A stretch of DNA of 64,000 nt from Entophlyctis helioformis (GCA_025526915.1 JAHLKH010000003.1:186001-250000); one strand, 5' to 3'. Counted from the stretch's first letter, positions 35,366 through 47,242 are shown. Program-made: numbers and translations. The notes: generated by a model not told the origin, from the letters alone.

Positions 35366-36724
35366 TTAGGCGTCGGCGGCCATCAGCTTCTTGATCTCGG
35401 CAATAGCAAGACCCTGTGTGGGGCAAGCGGTGGGCACACGAGGTTAGTATTCAACGTGCCAAGAGACGAGCACGGCAAGCAGCAAAACGTACGGGGTTGA
35501 GACCCTTGGGGCAAGTACGGGCACAGTCTGGTTGATAGCAAGACGCGTTGAAGCCGTGTTAGTCGCCTGTCTCGCGCATGCAAGAATGCCAACAGCGACG
35601 CACTCATGATGGTGTGGCAGCGGTAGACAGAGAATGGGTCCTGCAGGGCGTGGCGACGCTCGGCGCCAAACTGGTCGCGCGAGTCGATCATCCAGCGGTA
35701 GGCCTGCATGAGAACGGCCGGGCCGAGGTACTTGTCGCTGTTCCACCAGTAGCTGGGGCAGGATGTGGAGCAGCAGGCGCAGAGAATGCACTCGTAGAGA
35801 CCGTCGAGCTTTGCACGGTCGGCAATCGTCTGGAGGTTCTCGCGCTCGGGCATGGGCGTCTTCTGCTTGAGGTACGGCTCGATGGACTTGTACTGTCTGT
35901 AGAAGTTGGTGAGGTCTGTCGTTCAGGGAGGAGCAGGGTGAGCAGCACGAACAGCTGGGCACGCTCATGGACACGTCGCGCGTCGCGCATACCAGGAACG
36001 AGATCCTTGACAACGTAGGTGTGGGGAAGGGGGTAGATCTTGAGCGGCGTCGAGGTGCGCTCGATGCGGCTCAGGCAGGCAAGCGTGTTGCCGCCGTTGA
36101 TGTTCATGGCGCACGAGCCACAGATGCCTGGCAGACAGAGAGGGCAGAGAGCGTCAGTCAACAGGCTCGCGCCGGCAGGGGCAAGCATGCATGTGGGGGG
36201 CGGCACAGCCAACGGACCTTCACGGCACGAGCGACGGAACGTGAGCGTCGGGTCGATCTCGTTCTTGATCTTGATGATGGCGTCGAGGACCATGGGGCCG
36301 CACTGGTTGAGGTCGACCTTGTAGGTCTGGAGTCTGGGCTTCTCCTGCGGGTTCTCGGGGTCCTGTTCGGCGCAACAGGGTGCGACACGGCGTCGTAGGT
36401 TGGGGCACGCGATGTTCGGTCGCAGGGCGTTGATCGCAAGGTCAGAAATGCGATCGCACGAGCATGCATGGCTAGGCAAGCGCATCGCCGATGCCGGCTC
36501 GCCAGGCGGCGGGCAGACACGGACAGGATGGCAGGCAGGGTGGCAGGGTGGCAGGGTGGCAGGCAGGCATGCGCAGCCGAGTGTGGTGGGCAACGTACCC
36601 AGCGGTAGATCTCAAAGGCCTTGACGAGCGGCGCCTTTGCGGCGGGAGCCTCGGTGGCCAGGCGAGCAGGCGCAGTCGTGTGCAGCGACTGGGCAGCGAA
36701 CGCACGGCAGGCGGCACGTTGCAT
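35366..36724 (-). CDS. SDH2: Succinate dehydrogenase iron-sulfur subunit, mitochondrial
   Basis: Complex II electron-transfer subunit at the inner mitochondrial membrane. Six in-phase exons: 36724-36599, 36362-36218, 36127-35993, 35915-35604, 35527-35493 and 35413-35366, for 266 residues. An Arg/Ala-rich mitochondrial presequence ([17 protein letters not shown]) leads. The 2Fe-2S ligands are SCREGICGSC…ACLS, the 4Fe-4S ligands [11 protein letters not shown], and the 3Fe-4S/4Fe-4S second set [17 protein letters not shown]; all are intact. The last two exons are only 35 and 48 bp. The first intron (36363-36598) carries CCTGCCACCCTGCCACC repeats on the sense strand. Confidence 0.97.
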
Positions 36725-37179
36725 GGCAGCGTGCGTTAGTGTCTGACGTAGAACGAGAGAGGGCCGTGCTGTGGTTGTGGTTGTGGTTGTGTGTGTGTGT
36801 GTGTGCTTGGTCCAGCCTGGTCCTCCAAGAGCTGCGGCCTCTGCGTGCCGTTTGGCTGTGGCCGCAGCGACCCCACACCGCCGGCCCGTGATGAGCATCG
36901 TGCTGGCTGGCTTGGCTGGCTGGCTTGGCGGGTCGCTGCGAGGCAGGCAGGCGGGGCGGGGCTGGACTCGGCAGGCGGCACACACAGTCGCAGTCGCAAC
37001 CACAACCACAACCACACGCAGGCATGCACGGGTCTGGCAGGTGCCGCTACTCACACGGACGGCAGCAGAGCGGCCGGTCGACAGAAGCGTCTTTCCAATC
37101 ATGTTGTTGTGGGTTGGAGGGGCAACCGTTGGTTCACGTGTCGGTGTTGGACCAAAGGCTGTTTCCCGTCGCATCCACA
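36725..37179. promoter_or_regulatory. Divergent promoter region between SDH2 and the F-box gene
   Basis: 455 bp. It contains TGTGGTTGTGGTTGTG then a TG repeat (36773-36803), GGCTTGGCTGGCTGGCTTGGC (36905-36930) and CAACCACAACCACAACCAC (36997-37017). The last is the inverted partner of the TGTGGTTG tract and could pair with it. No ORF with conserved features was seen. Confidence 0.5.
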
Positions 37180-39239
37180 ATGCGTCAGGCAGACGGCTCG
37201 CACTCGCAACAAGCACGCAGCGCAACCACCCGCGCACGCCTGTCCGACGACGCGCTGATCCTGGTCCTCGAGCTGCTCGACCACTCGGCGCTTGCTCGCT
37301 GCCAGCGCGTCTGCCGCAGCTGGCGGGCCCTTGGTGCGTAGCGGCCGCTTGTATGCATTGCTTATCACTTATCTGCGCTTCCTCTTGCTCACCTCAGCAA
37401 CCTTGTCAGCCAACACCGCCTGGCGTTCTGCCTCCTTACGCGACTGGCCTGGCCTGCGTGTCGACAAGCAGCTCGCAGCCGCGCGCCAGGCTGTTGCTGA
37501 TGCAGATGCCCAGCAAGGAGCTGCCCCCCTCCTGGACGCAGAGTCACAGCCTGCCACTTGCCGCGATCTTTGCCATGCCTTTGACTGGAAGCAGTACTAT
37601 CGGTCGAGAATGGCAGAGCGCGACGCCAATCTCGCAACGGCACTCAACTCGCTGCTTTTCAACCTTCACCTGTCCAAGTGCCCGGCCGACGAACACGCTC
37701 GTTTTCGGGTCTTGTCCGATGCAAAGTCGCGTTCCATCTACGACAGCATGCGCACACACGGTCTCATTCATCCACCAACACCATCAACTTCTCAACAACA
37801 GCCTCAGCCACGCCAGCAGACATTTGCACACATGAGCTTGCTCATCTACGACTGTCCAGACGACCCGCGCCAGTTCGAATGGGCAAAACGGTACCTTGTC
37901 CACAACCTGTATCACCAGATCGAGACCAGCCCAGACTACGCAATCCCTCTTGTCCAGTCAGTCGCACCCACACCACACCATTGCATCGCACGCGTCACAG
38001 TCGCCTCTACATTCTCCGATACCGAAATGCCCCGCAAAACATACCTGTGCTTCACAGAGACGATGGAGCTTATTGACGGCGAGCAGGAAGGTGTCGTTGA
38101 TCTGGCGTACCGTCGGCTGTTTGATTGCGATGGGCAGGGACGTCCAAAGATCAACGATCCATCGCCAGAGGTCTTCTTGAGCCGGCTTGTCAAGAAGACA
38201 CAGACGTTGTTAACACATTACCCACACGGCATCGGTGAGTCGAGCCGCGCTGGATTGGCAGCTGCTGTACAATAGGCGGTGGTATTGACATGGCCGTCGC
38301 CTGGTACTCTTGCAGCCATGCCGCTGCACATGCATCCATCGCGCATGGTCTTTGCACAGCGATACGTCTTCTGCAACGCAAAGTAAGCAGCAGTTTTCCA
38401 TTTCAGCTCAATCCAATCATGCCCACTCGCCCACTCACACCAAACGGCTTCTCTGCAGATTCTCCATTCACCATGGCGAAACTAACGAGGATCTGCCTAT
38501 AAATGCATGGCTGAGTCCATTCGAACAAGTCGCAAACCTGGTGCCACCGCGTGTCTATGGCAGCAACGAAGTCTTTCTCGTCCACTGTGCTCTCGGGTAC
38601 TCGCGGATCCTTGTGCTTGCAGATACAGGCCAGATCATCCATAACCGTGGCGAGGCACGCGGGACGGCAGGATCGGTGTGGCGGAGCTTGCTGCGGTTTG
38701 GCAAAGAAACTGCTATCGACGCGCTTCCGACCTCGTTGACATTCTCTGTGCCCCTGGACATGCCGTTCCCTATCCGATCGCCTTCGCCGAGGCAGTCGCT
38801 GTTGTCGGAGGGATTGGCATCAACAGCAGCATCGCTATCACGGCCAGTCGCACCCGCCGCGGGTGACTCGGGACTGGACGTGACGGATATGGAGCCAGGC
38901 TCTCCATCTGGCTCTGGACTAGTACAAAGCTCTGCATCAGGCTCTGCTCCACGCCCTATTCCAGCACACACACAGCCACGATCCCGATCGTCCAGCCCAG
39001 AAACAAGGCCGATTCCCATTCGAGTTCGCCAAACGTCGCATTTGACACACGAAGAGCAGTCGTACGGATCGCCCTCGTCCGCAATGTCGACAGGGTCCAG
39101 CGTATCGGCGCCATGGACAGTCGAGGCGCAGACACCATCGCCACGCCGATCAGCCTCTGAATCAGGCTCGTTTATAGACAATGCCTTTCTTCCAAGATCG
39201 CCTTCGGATGCATCGATTGTCAAGATACTGTTTGCCTGA
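37180..39239 (+). CDS. F-box protein, substrate unknown
   Basis: Likely SCF ubiquitin-ligase adaptor. Exons: 37180-37333, 37410-38234, 38316-38382 and 38459-39239; all junctions in phase, 608 residues. The N-terminal F-box is clear across the first junction: LSDDALILVLELLD, ALARCQRVCRSWRAL, ANTAWRSASLRDW. The middle domain (RKTYLCFTETMELIDGEQEG, YRRLFDCDGQGRPKI, MHPSRMVFAQRYVFCN, SIHHGETNEDLPINAWLS) looks ordered and conserved in pattern but I do not recognise it. The last ~180 residues are Ser/Pro-rich and disordered, with many SP/TP sites. No leucine-rich or WD repeats are visible. Confidence 0.8.
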
Positions 39240-39344
39240 ACCGTGCCTCAATCGGCCACGACCCTCCTGCCGCTCATGCTCTTGCGTCCCCGTCTGCAGT
39301 TTAATGGATCTACTTTGCGATGCATGCATTCCATATTCATTCGC

Positions 39345-40975
39345 TCATTCGTCGCGATTGTACACAATGTGCGCCAGTCCATACCGCACAACGAACCCAA
39401 CAAGACTGCTAGCCGCCTGCACAACCATGACGCGCACAACAAGGTCGCTTTCGCTCATCGGTCCCAGCCTGACGAGCAGCAGGTTCATGATCGTGAGGTT
39501 GCTGCAGTCGATCATCTTCCCTGTGCGTGGATCACGCGTGACGTCCGCCAGACCCAACAACTCAAGAAAACGGATCATGAGTATCCCCAGCGGCTTTGCC
39601 TTTTCAAACGTGAACCGTGTGGCAACAACCTTGCCCAGCTTTTCATCGAGCCTGTCTCGCGCACGGGTGAGTCTGGCAGCGCGACACAACCAAGCCCAAA
39701 GCCGCACGCTCTACCTGGGCATCCGATGGCGAGGACACTCTACAAACTTGAACAATTGCGGGCACGAGTACAAAAAGTTGAAAATCTGCGGGATCATAAA
39801 GAGCACGACGGTCTTGGAGAAGTTGCCCAGGATGCCCACGACAGCAAACGTCATGCCAGCAAAATACGCATACGTGTCGCCGCCAAACGCCTTGGCCGGA
39901 TACCAGTTGTGCCGCAAGTACCCAAGCGTGACGCCAATGAATGGAATGAGAAAGTAGAGAGAGTTGAGATGCGCGTCTGAGCGGGCCGGGTTCTCGTGGA
40001 GCTGGATAACGTCGTTGAGCGCGATGGAGACGGCAATGACGAGCGACTGGCCGCCCTCGACGCCGTTTGCGCCAGCAACAATGTTGATGGCATTGGTCGA
40101 GAAGATGACGAGCGCTGCCATGTACAGATAGTAGAATCCTCCTGCATGTCGCCATTCTCCAGTCAGCGGATCCGTCAAGCCATGTCCGTCTCTGCACTGT
40201 ACTTGCGCATCCATGCAAAGCTAACCAAGGTGGATGATCTTGGCTGGAAAGAGGAACCGCAGCGGCAGCGGCACAAGCACGTCCGTCTTGCCGTACGTGA
40301 CAAAGTAGACCATGAGCAGCGGCAGCGAAGCGATGAGCGGGAACCAGATCTTGACACGCCACCGGATGTCAAACACGTCGTCTGCGAAACCGAGAAACAG
40401 CATGCTGAACAGTGCCAGCAGACCGCCGAGATACTGTGCAAACTGTGCTTGGATAGGTGGGCGGATAGGTGGACGGATGCCGGTCAGTGCATGGCTGCAC
40501 GACTGCATCCACTGATCGATCGGCTGGCAAGCTGGCGAGCGGACAGACCTTGTCGTGAGGGAAGGGCGGATGAACGCCTTCGACGTACATACCACGGCCG
40601 ATCCAAGGAAAGAAGGCGACGGGGATAAACACAAACATGGCGATGAAGTAGACGACGCCGACAATGGCGCCCATGCTCTCGGCTCTGTCATTGCAGTTGT
40701 GTGTGTGAGTCTCGTGGTCTGGACATCCGGGCCTGGGTGGCAGATGCGTCACACATGACGGGCTTGTTGGCCTTGAGCAGGTCCTTGCCAAAGCGTCCGC
40801 TGCGGATGAACAGATCCGAGCAGGCGGGGATGGCTCGGGACGTGAAGATGCCTGCGAGCGTGCCCAGAATGAGCGACACGGCGAGCGGCTGGTAGACGAG
40901 CGATGCGCCGAGAGCAAACAGAGTGCCCGGCAGTGCGGCCGAGCGTGCAAGTCCAGCCACCTTGGTCGTCGCCAT
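39345..40975 (-). CDS. ALG7: UDP-GlcNAc:dolichyl-phosphate GlcNAc-1-phosphate transferase ALG7
   Basis: First committed enzyme of N-glycan synthesis on the ER membrane, the tunicamycin target. Exons: 40975-40755, 40684-40549, 40442-40226, 40141-39715 and 39651-39345; 435 residues, in phase throughout. Family signatures are [70 protein letters not shown] and [14 protein letters not shown]. Multi-pass hydrophobic pattern. Its start lies 54 bp from the divergent unrecognised poly-Q gene. Confidence 0.96.
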
Positions 40976-41029
40976 GTCGGTGCGCGAGGTGGCCAGTGGT
41001 TGTCGCCGGTTTGCGAGATTCGGGTCGAG
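40976..41029. promoter_or_regulatory. 54-bp bidirectional promoter, ALG7 / poly-Q protein
   Basis: The shortest start-to-start spacing in the window. Transcription start sites must lie inside this interval or within the opposite coding region. Confidence 0.55.
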
Positions 41030-43616
41030 ATGCAGCGCCAACGGCTGTTTGGCGACGACGGCGAGCTGCTGGTGCCGCTTTGCCAAGCTGCCGCACAGCT
41101 GGCCCCGCTCGCTGCGCCAAGGCAGCCCATCGGCATCGCCGTCGAATCTGCCTCGGTGCTTCTCGCACCGCCGCGGCAGGTCTTGGCCGACGCCACCGAC
41201 TTTGAGCGCAACACGTTCAGGACCTTGGCGACGTGTGCCCGGCATCTGGACACGCTCGCTCTCCTGCTGCGCGAGCACGCCTACCAAGAGCAGGTGTGCA
41301 GTCTTGCTCTTGTCCAGCCAGGCGAGATCTTGCAGCGTGCTTACCGGCTGCTGATCACCATCATTGGATGCCGCGCATACATGGCCCTTACAGATCCTAA
41401 AGCCGTTCATGGGCTCAAGCAATGTACCCGAGCTCGGTAAGCTGGCTAGCCATGCAGCCACTCTCGTTCGGCGAACCTGACGGCATTCTTAATCGTGCTC
41501 AGCCACATTGCCAAACAGTCTGGCCCGCCAGCATGCGACGCTTTTACAGGAGATGAGGATCGAGATCGAGTCGCTGCATCACATCCGGCTGGCGTTAATG
41601 GAAGCAGCAGCAGAAAACACAACCGGATACACGCAGTCCCTGTAAGGCTATCTGGAGATGCATAGCATGCAGACTGTTTTGTAGTTACTGGGCCATCATG
41701 CAGCTGCTGACACTCTGCACAGTGGACGCGTTCAGAGCGAGCTTGCGACGCGCATTGAGCTGCTTACAGATGGCGCAGCGTCTGGGTCTGCCAGATCCTG
41801 GGAAGAGGTCCTTGCCGAGCCTATCGCCGCTGCTGTTTTGCCACATCCAGAGCCCAGGCCAACGCTGGCTCCTGCCGGTCCCGAAGAAGCGCCACAGGCT
41901 GCACCCAACCCCGTGCCGCAATCCGAAGTCTCGCCTGACGTTGTTGAGCGGCCTGCCAATCCAGAGCCGCCGTCGCAGCTGTCGCGATCACTGTCCCTAT
42001 CGGCTTTGTCGCTGTATCTACAGACGCAGCCAGCACAGCCGGCCCAACAATCGAACCCCGTCCTTCAACCAGCAAGACAGCATTGGGCCGCAAACAGCCA
42101 CGCGACTGGCGTTACTCCGCGAGCATCAATGGAACCAGTTGAGGAAGGAAGACCACGTCCCGCAGCATCCAGGCTGGCAAGCGCTGGTCTGACTCGCAGT
42201 GTGAGTCTATTCTCTGCTCTCGCCAAGCCGGCATTATCATCTTTATCAACATCAAGGCCGTTCAAGAGGGACAGCAGCAATCCCATCATCCTGTCACGCC
42301 CAAGCAAGGATGCCTCTGGATCTGGCTTTGGCCGACCCCACTCCTCGTCGGATGTTTGCCGTGATCGTCAAACAGGCAGCCATGATGCCGGCGCTACGCC
42401 TGCTGCTCCAATAGCAGCCATAAGCGCGACTGCCAGCAAAACACCTCGCCGCGAAGCATCTGGCGCAGTGCATCTCCCAAGAGACCATCCGCTTCTGAGC
42501 CCTGTTGCTGAAATCAACACGCCAACTTCTTCAGGATCACGCTCAGCAGCTCTCCCACCAGCCAAACCAGCAGCACCCAACGCTGTGGCTCCAACCGCCA
42601 AAGAGCCCACTGCGACACCAGCGCCACCCCAACCGCCGCCGCCGCAACCGCCGCCACAACCACAGCTACCCTTGGCCTCGGCCTCGGCCTCGGCCTCGGA
42701 GCCGACCGCATCCGTCACGCTGTCACAGAGCGGTTTATGCCCCGTGACGCCAGGCTCTCCCGGCACCTGGATCTCGCCAGTCATCATCTCGTCGAGCGAA
42801 GGCGTAAACAGCAAGAGCATCAGCACGGAATCCGACAAGTCGCGCGTCTTTAACAATGACGCATATACCCAGTTGTCTCAGCCTGCTGGCTCCTCTCAGC
42901 GGCCCGCCCAATCGCCCGTCAGTCCGACCATGTCCGAGGGACCGCCTCTTTCGCATCCGGTGAACATGGTCAACGCTTCCTTACTGGCGTCTGACGGGCA
43001 CATGTCGACGGACGCGTCAGACGACGATCATGACGGCATGACGATCGGCTCGTCGCAGCGTCCCTACCGTCGCCTTGTCATGTCTCAGGCTGGATCTCCT
43101 CTCGGATCGTCCCCTCAATTTGACGATGTGCTTGCCAAGTCAACGCCAGCCGAGCTGCAGATCGCTGCCGAGAGTGGTCCGCAGTTTGTTTATGGCAGCG
43201 ACACATCGCGTGATGACCAACCTGCAGCTGGCGCGACTTGCCAAGCGGGCCGGGTCCCTGAGCCCCAAGAGGTGGCCGAGGTTAGGAACGAGGATGAGCA
43301 AAGAGCCGAACCGCCAAAGCTCCTGTCGCGATTCCGCGTTGTGATCAAGTGGAGACGGGGCTGTGGCGAGCGAGACCCGAACCCGTTCGTTGACCCACAG
43401 CCCGAGCCTCTAGCAGCAGACACCAGTGGTAGCAGCGGTACCGGCAGCAGCAAGGACAGCATCCAGCCTCGTCTGATCCGTCGTGGCGGGGCCAAGCGGA
43501 ATGCGATCAGTGACGATGACAATGACAATGACAACGAGCCATTGATTCTCAAGCAAGTCGCGCGAAGGCGAGTGCGGAAGGACGGATCGCATTTGCCAGA
43601 GTATCGGCATCGGCAT

Positions 43617-43658
<42 letters not shown>

Positions 43659-44882
43659 CAGCAGCAACAGATGGATGCAGATGACAGCGATTTTGAAGTG
43701 CTACGAGTTGTCAAACCGATGCAACACAAGCGCAGGCGGATAGATGACGGACAGCAAGAGCGTCAGCAGCAGGATAGCCGGCATGCTCAACCAAGGAATC
43801 AAGCAATCAACGACAACGATGGGGCCGAGATGCCACGTGTTGCTAAACCTGCCGCGCACACACGGCAAGACCAAGAGCAACAACAACAACGGCCACAAGG
43901 AGAGAAAGAGGCCCGGCCAAGTCGACCCAAGGGGCAACATATCATTGACGAAGATGACGACAACGACTTTGAGCCACCTTGTATTGCCAAGTCAGCAACG
44001 CACGAACGCACACGGAAAGGCAACACCCCGCGACCTAAACGTGCATGGCAGCAGCAGCAACAGCAGCAGCAAGAGAATGGCAGTCCTCGGCGGCACGATC
44101 AGCAAAGTGGCTACGCACGAGCAGCAGGATTGACGCCACTGAGGCAGAGCCCAAGACGCCAGCCATTTGTTCTGTCTGGCACCAGCAACATCAGCGATTC
44201 TTCCAGTCAAGAGTCAGTCGTGTTTGTCTCGGAAACCGCGCCAACTATGACTCGGCTGCCGTCTCGCCCTGCCTGCATCCAAGATCATCCATCACTGTCT
44301 TCACCACTGGATGTCATCTCCGCATCAGCAACCCTGGCCAGAAATGCGATGCAGTCTGAGAGCTCGCCAGCTCGGGTGTTGACCCAGATGCAGGTCAGGC
44401 TTGGATTGTCTGTGCCGCCAGACTCGCAAGAAAGTGAGCACATGGCCGACATAGCTGCCCATCCTCTGGATATTCAAGGGCTATCGCCCGGCGGCTTCCC
44501 TGCACATCACGAGATTGTCTCTCTACGGCCCATCGCGCGTCCCATGTTTGGGTCCTCAGCACAAGCAAGCGATTCTGTGGTTGCCGACTCCCAGCCCCTC
44601 AGCCCTACCGGCCCGTCTCTTCCTCAGCCGGCTCCGACCAACCCACTTTCTCATCGTGCGTTGATTGCCGGCCAGCCTCTTGCTGGATCGTCATCAACAG
44701 CAGCACCAATGCGGCAAGCAGCCGTATGGCGGCCTGGATGGCCGTCTTCCAAGCAGCCGCAACGCAACTGCACTAATCTCAATCCAGCCGTTGCAGCCAA
44801 GATATACCCAACCCAGATCTCGGATATTGGCACCTTCTCAAGCCCAGATCATGCCGACCCCATCGAGTTGGCATCGCAATAA
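41030..44882 (+). CDS. Large disordered poly-Gln protein with N-terminal helical domain, function not recognised
   Basis: Exons 41030-41436, 41519-41641 and 41723-44882 splice in phase to about 1,229 residues. I do not recognise the family. The N-terminal ~220 residues are helical (ERNTFRTLATCARHLDTL, LLREHAYQEQV, AYRLLITIIGCRAYMAL, LLQEMRIEIESLHHIRLALM, VQSELATRIELLTDG), suggesting a coiled-coil or bundle domain. The rest is Ser/Pro/Gln-rich, with a 15-residue-class poly-Gln tract at 43617-43672 and repeated basic motifs (AKRN, HKRRRID, RPKGQH) interleaved with acidic DDDNDNE patches. The stop TAA at 44880-44882 sits in AATAAATA. The same frame stays open beyond it to 45293 (see next feature). 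Confidence 0.65.
43617..43672 (+). repeat. CAG repeat encoding poly-Gln
   Basis: About 13 uninterrupted CAG codons, then CAT and CAG/CAA codons, within the large disordered gene. Confidence 0.95.
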
Positions 44883-45293
44883 ATACAAGAGTTTCCGGCC
44901 AAGAGCAAAGGTGGTGGGATGCAGTCAGGCTCAGGAAGCAGCCATGCTCTGTTTCCAACACCGCCCAGAGAGACGCCTCAACGCCATCATATAGCAGACA
45001 CGACTGCATCATTCGAGCAGCCACTGTTTGCAGCCGCTCAGCAGACAGGACACGATGCGGGACAGCAGAGCCACGCAGTGTCAGATGCGCTCGTTGGATT
45101 GGCCGAACGCGTTCGCCACCTCGAAACCCAGCTGGCGCGACTCGAAAGGGTCAACAAGGGGCTCCTGACAGTCCGCTCCGAGCTGCGGCGAGAGGTTCTG
45201 CGTCTGCGATCGGCTGGGGCATCTGCGAAACCGCAGGCTGCCAGTGGCCATCACTGCGCAACTTGCTCGTGCCCCAGTGTATCAATAAACTAG
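44883..45293 (+). other. In-frame continuation after the stop codon, encoding a coiled coil
   Basis: Directly after the TAA, the same reading frame stays open for 136 codons. It contains a convincing heptad segment (SDALVGLAERVRHLETQLAR, then LERVNKGLLTVRSELRREVL) and ends HHCATCSCPSVSIN at a stop overlapping a second AATAAA-like CAATAAAC. It may be a true C-terminus reached by readthrough or hidden by a base error, an alternative final exon, or a separate small gene with its ATG at 44919. Confidence 0.45.
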
Positions 45294-45646
45294 CGATGTG
45301 CGGACAACGCAGCCGTTTTGGTTTCTGCAGCGGCCACGACCCCTGCAGTGCCATCCACAACACCGTCGTCACGACGGCTCAAACACGCAGAAACCGCAGA
45401 AAACGCGCGTTTGTTTTTCCGGCGGCTCGGGCCATTTTGAGCAAGCCCGCGGGCTTTTCAAAGCCCAGCAGCGTCGGTGTATCAACAATAGCCGCGGCCA
45501 AAGCTGCCGGTCGCTGCCGGTCGCTGCCGGTCGCTGCCGGTCCCAATGCACACAGCCGGGTGATAAAAGCCGTGGGGCCACCCACCCACCCCCAATGCAT
45601 TCTCCCCAGCACGCAGCACTCTCCCACGCCACATACCAGCAGCGCC
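45294..45646. promoter_or_regulatory. AUR1 upstream region with 10-bp tandem repeat
   Basis: Non-coding or leader sequence before AUR1. At 45504-45542 GCTGCCGGTC is repeated four times without interruption. The AUR1 reading frame happens to be open through this region, but composition (CCACCCACCCACCCC and no conserved pattern) argues it is not translated. Confidence 0.5.
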
Positions 45647-47125
45647 ATGCAACCCCGACTCAAGCTCGCTGCTGCGACCATCGCCCCGCTGCGCCTCGAC
45701 ACCGCCATCGCAGCCGCTGGCAGTGCCCGTGATCAAGCATCTGCTGCTTCGACCACCGCGGCAGCCAGCAACGCCAAGGCTACCAGCGCGGGCGCATCCA
45801 TTTCAGCAGCCCCGGCCATCCCCACGGACACCACATTCGCAGTCGACAGCATCAACGCCAGCAGCGGCATCGCAAGCAGCGCCAAGAAGCCCATCAAGAG
45901 CAAGCTCGCCAGCAGCAGCAGATCCTACGCACCGCTCGACTCGCCCCTCAAAAAGTCGGATCCGTTTCCGTTCTTTGGCCCAAGCAACCGCTCGCTGCGG
46001 GTCCATCTGTATGCCCAGTACGCTGCGATCACTGGATCAAGCACGGCGCCGCAGTCACCACTTGCACCGCACGCCAAGTCGGCTGCCTCCACGCTCCTGT
46101 CGACGCTCGCTGCAATGCGTCCGCTCGGCCCCACCCTCCTCTGGCTGCTCCTGTTTGTCAACTGCAAGTACATCCCTGCAGCTATCCGGCCAGCCATCAA
46201 CGTCACGACCCTGCCGTGGCTCGACAGCCTCATTTTCGGCACGAGTCTCGGTCTCCTGGGCTCGGCCATGGCATGCGTCGCGGTTGGATACGCGGTCATG
46301 CGGTCGCACAAGGCAGCCTACTGTGCGTTCCTGCCGCTCATTCTGGCGTCGCTGCACGAGGTGGCTGCCACGCCCGTCAACCCGGTGTTCGACCTGCTCT
46401 TCTTTCTGCCCTACGGCGTGCTGCACTACATCTCGCCCGTGCTGTTTGCCGTCTGGCTGAAGCGCTGCGGCCCGTCGGGCTCGGCCGGCGTGTTCCTCTC
46501 GGCCCTCGGCTGGCAGAACCTTGCCGGCGTGGTCACGCAGATCGTCCTGCCGTGCGCGGCGCCGTGGTACAACGACAAGTACGGCACGGCGGCCGCGTCG
46601 TACAGCCTGCCGGGCGACCCGGCCGGTCTGGCCAACGTCGACAAGCTCTTTGGCACGCACATGTACACCACGACGTTCAACTCGTCGCCGCTCGTGTTTG
46701 GCGCCATGCCGTCGCTGCACTCGGGCTTTGCGTTCCTCATCATGCTGTTTGCCGTGCATGTCGCGCCGCGGCGTGCGGCCCTGCCTGCGATGGCGTACGT
46801 GCTGTGGATGTGGATGGCCACCATGTACTTTCGCCATCACTACATGGTGGATCTGGTCGCCGGCGGCCTGTATGCCTTTGTCGCGTACTGGTCGTGCCGT
46901 CGCTCGCTCGGCGGCGTCTCTGGATTCGCTCTCCTTGTGCACCAGCTCGAGACCCCGCCCGCGACGGCCGACACCGAGACTCTCCTGCCCATGTACAAGA
47001 GCAAGATGGCCGACGACGAGCACGCCATGCTGGTCTCGTCCGTCTTGGTGGACATGGCCAGCGATACGGCTTCCACGCTCATTGGCTCCGACTCGGACAG
47101 CGACACGGACTCGTCTCGCTGCTAG
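45647..47125 (+). CDS. AUR1: Inositol phosphorylceramide synthase catalytic subunit AUR1-like (PAP2 superfamily)
   Basis: Golgi enzyme that transfers phosphoinositol to ceramide. A single exon from the ATG at 45647 gives 492 residues. The N-terminal ~130 residues are Ala/Ser-rich and disordered. Six to eight TM helices follow. The catalytic lipid-phosphatase motifs are GAMPSLHSGFAFL (about residue 352) and FRHHYMVDLVAGG (about residue 394), matching AUR1's PSLHSG and HHYxVDLxAG boxes. NDKYGTAAASYSLPGDPAGL fits the lumenal loop. The C-terminus is acidic with DSDSDTDS repeats. AUR1 activity is the best guess; another PAP2-type sphingolipid synthase is possible. Confidence 0.85.
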   Translation: MQPRLKLAAATIAPLRLDTAIAAAGSARDQASAASTTAAASNAKATSAGASISAAPAIPTDTTFAVDSINASSGIASSAKKPIKSKLASSSRSYAPLDSPLKKSDPFPFFGPSNRSLRVHLYAQYAAITGSSTAPQSPLAPHAKSAASTLLSTLAAMRPLGPTLLWLLLFVNCKYIPAAIRPAINVTTLPWLDSLIFGTSLGLLGSAMACVAVGYAVMRSHKAAYCAFLPLILASLHEVAATPVNPVFDLLFFLPYGVLHYISPVLFAVWLKRCGPSGSAGVFLSALGWQNLAGVVTQIVLPCAAPWYNDKYGTAAASYSLPGDPAGLANVDKLFGTHMYTTTFNSSPLVFGAMPSLHSGFAFLIMLFAVHVAPRRAALPAMAYVLWMWMATMYFRHHYMVDLVAGGLYAFVAYWSCRRSLGGVSGFALLVHQLETPPATADTETLLPMYKSKMADDEHAMLVSSVLVDMASDTASTLIGSDSDSDTDSSRC

Positions 47126-47242
47126 TTGCCTCTCTCCCTCTCTCCCTCTCCCTCTCTCTTCCTATAGATACACACCATGTTTTAATACCACCCACCAAAT
47201 ACATCCAAACGCATCTGCATCATCCCACATGAACTGTAGCCA

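Noticed and set aside
45263..45646. A 128-residue N-terminal extension of AUR1
   Set aside because: The frame is open, but it covers the 10-bp tandem repeat and the end of the previous coding region. The ATG at 45647 is the first that fits the family.
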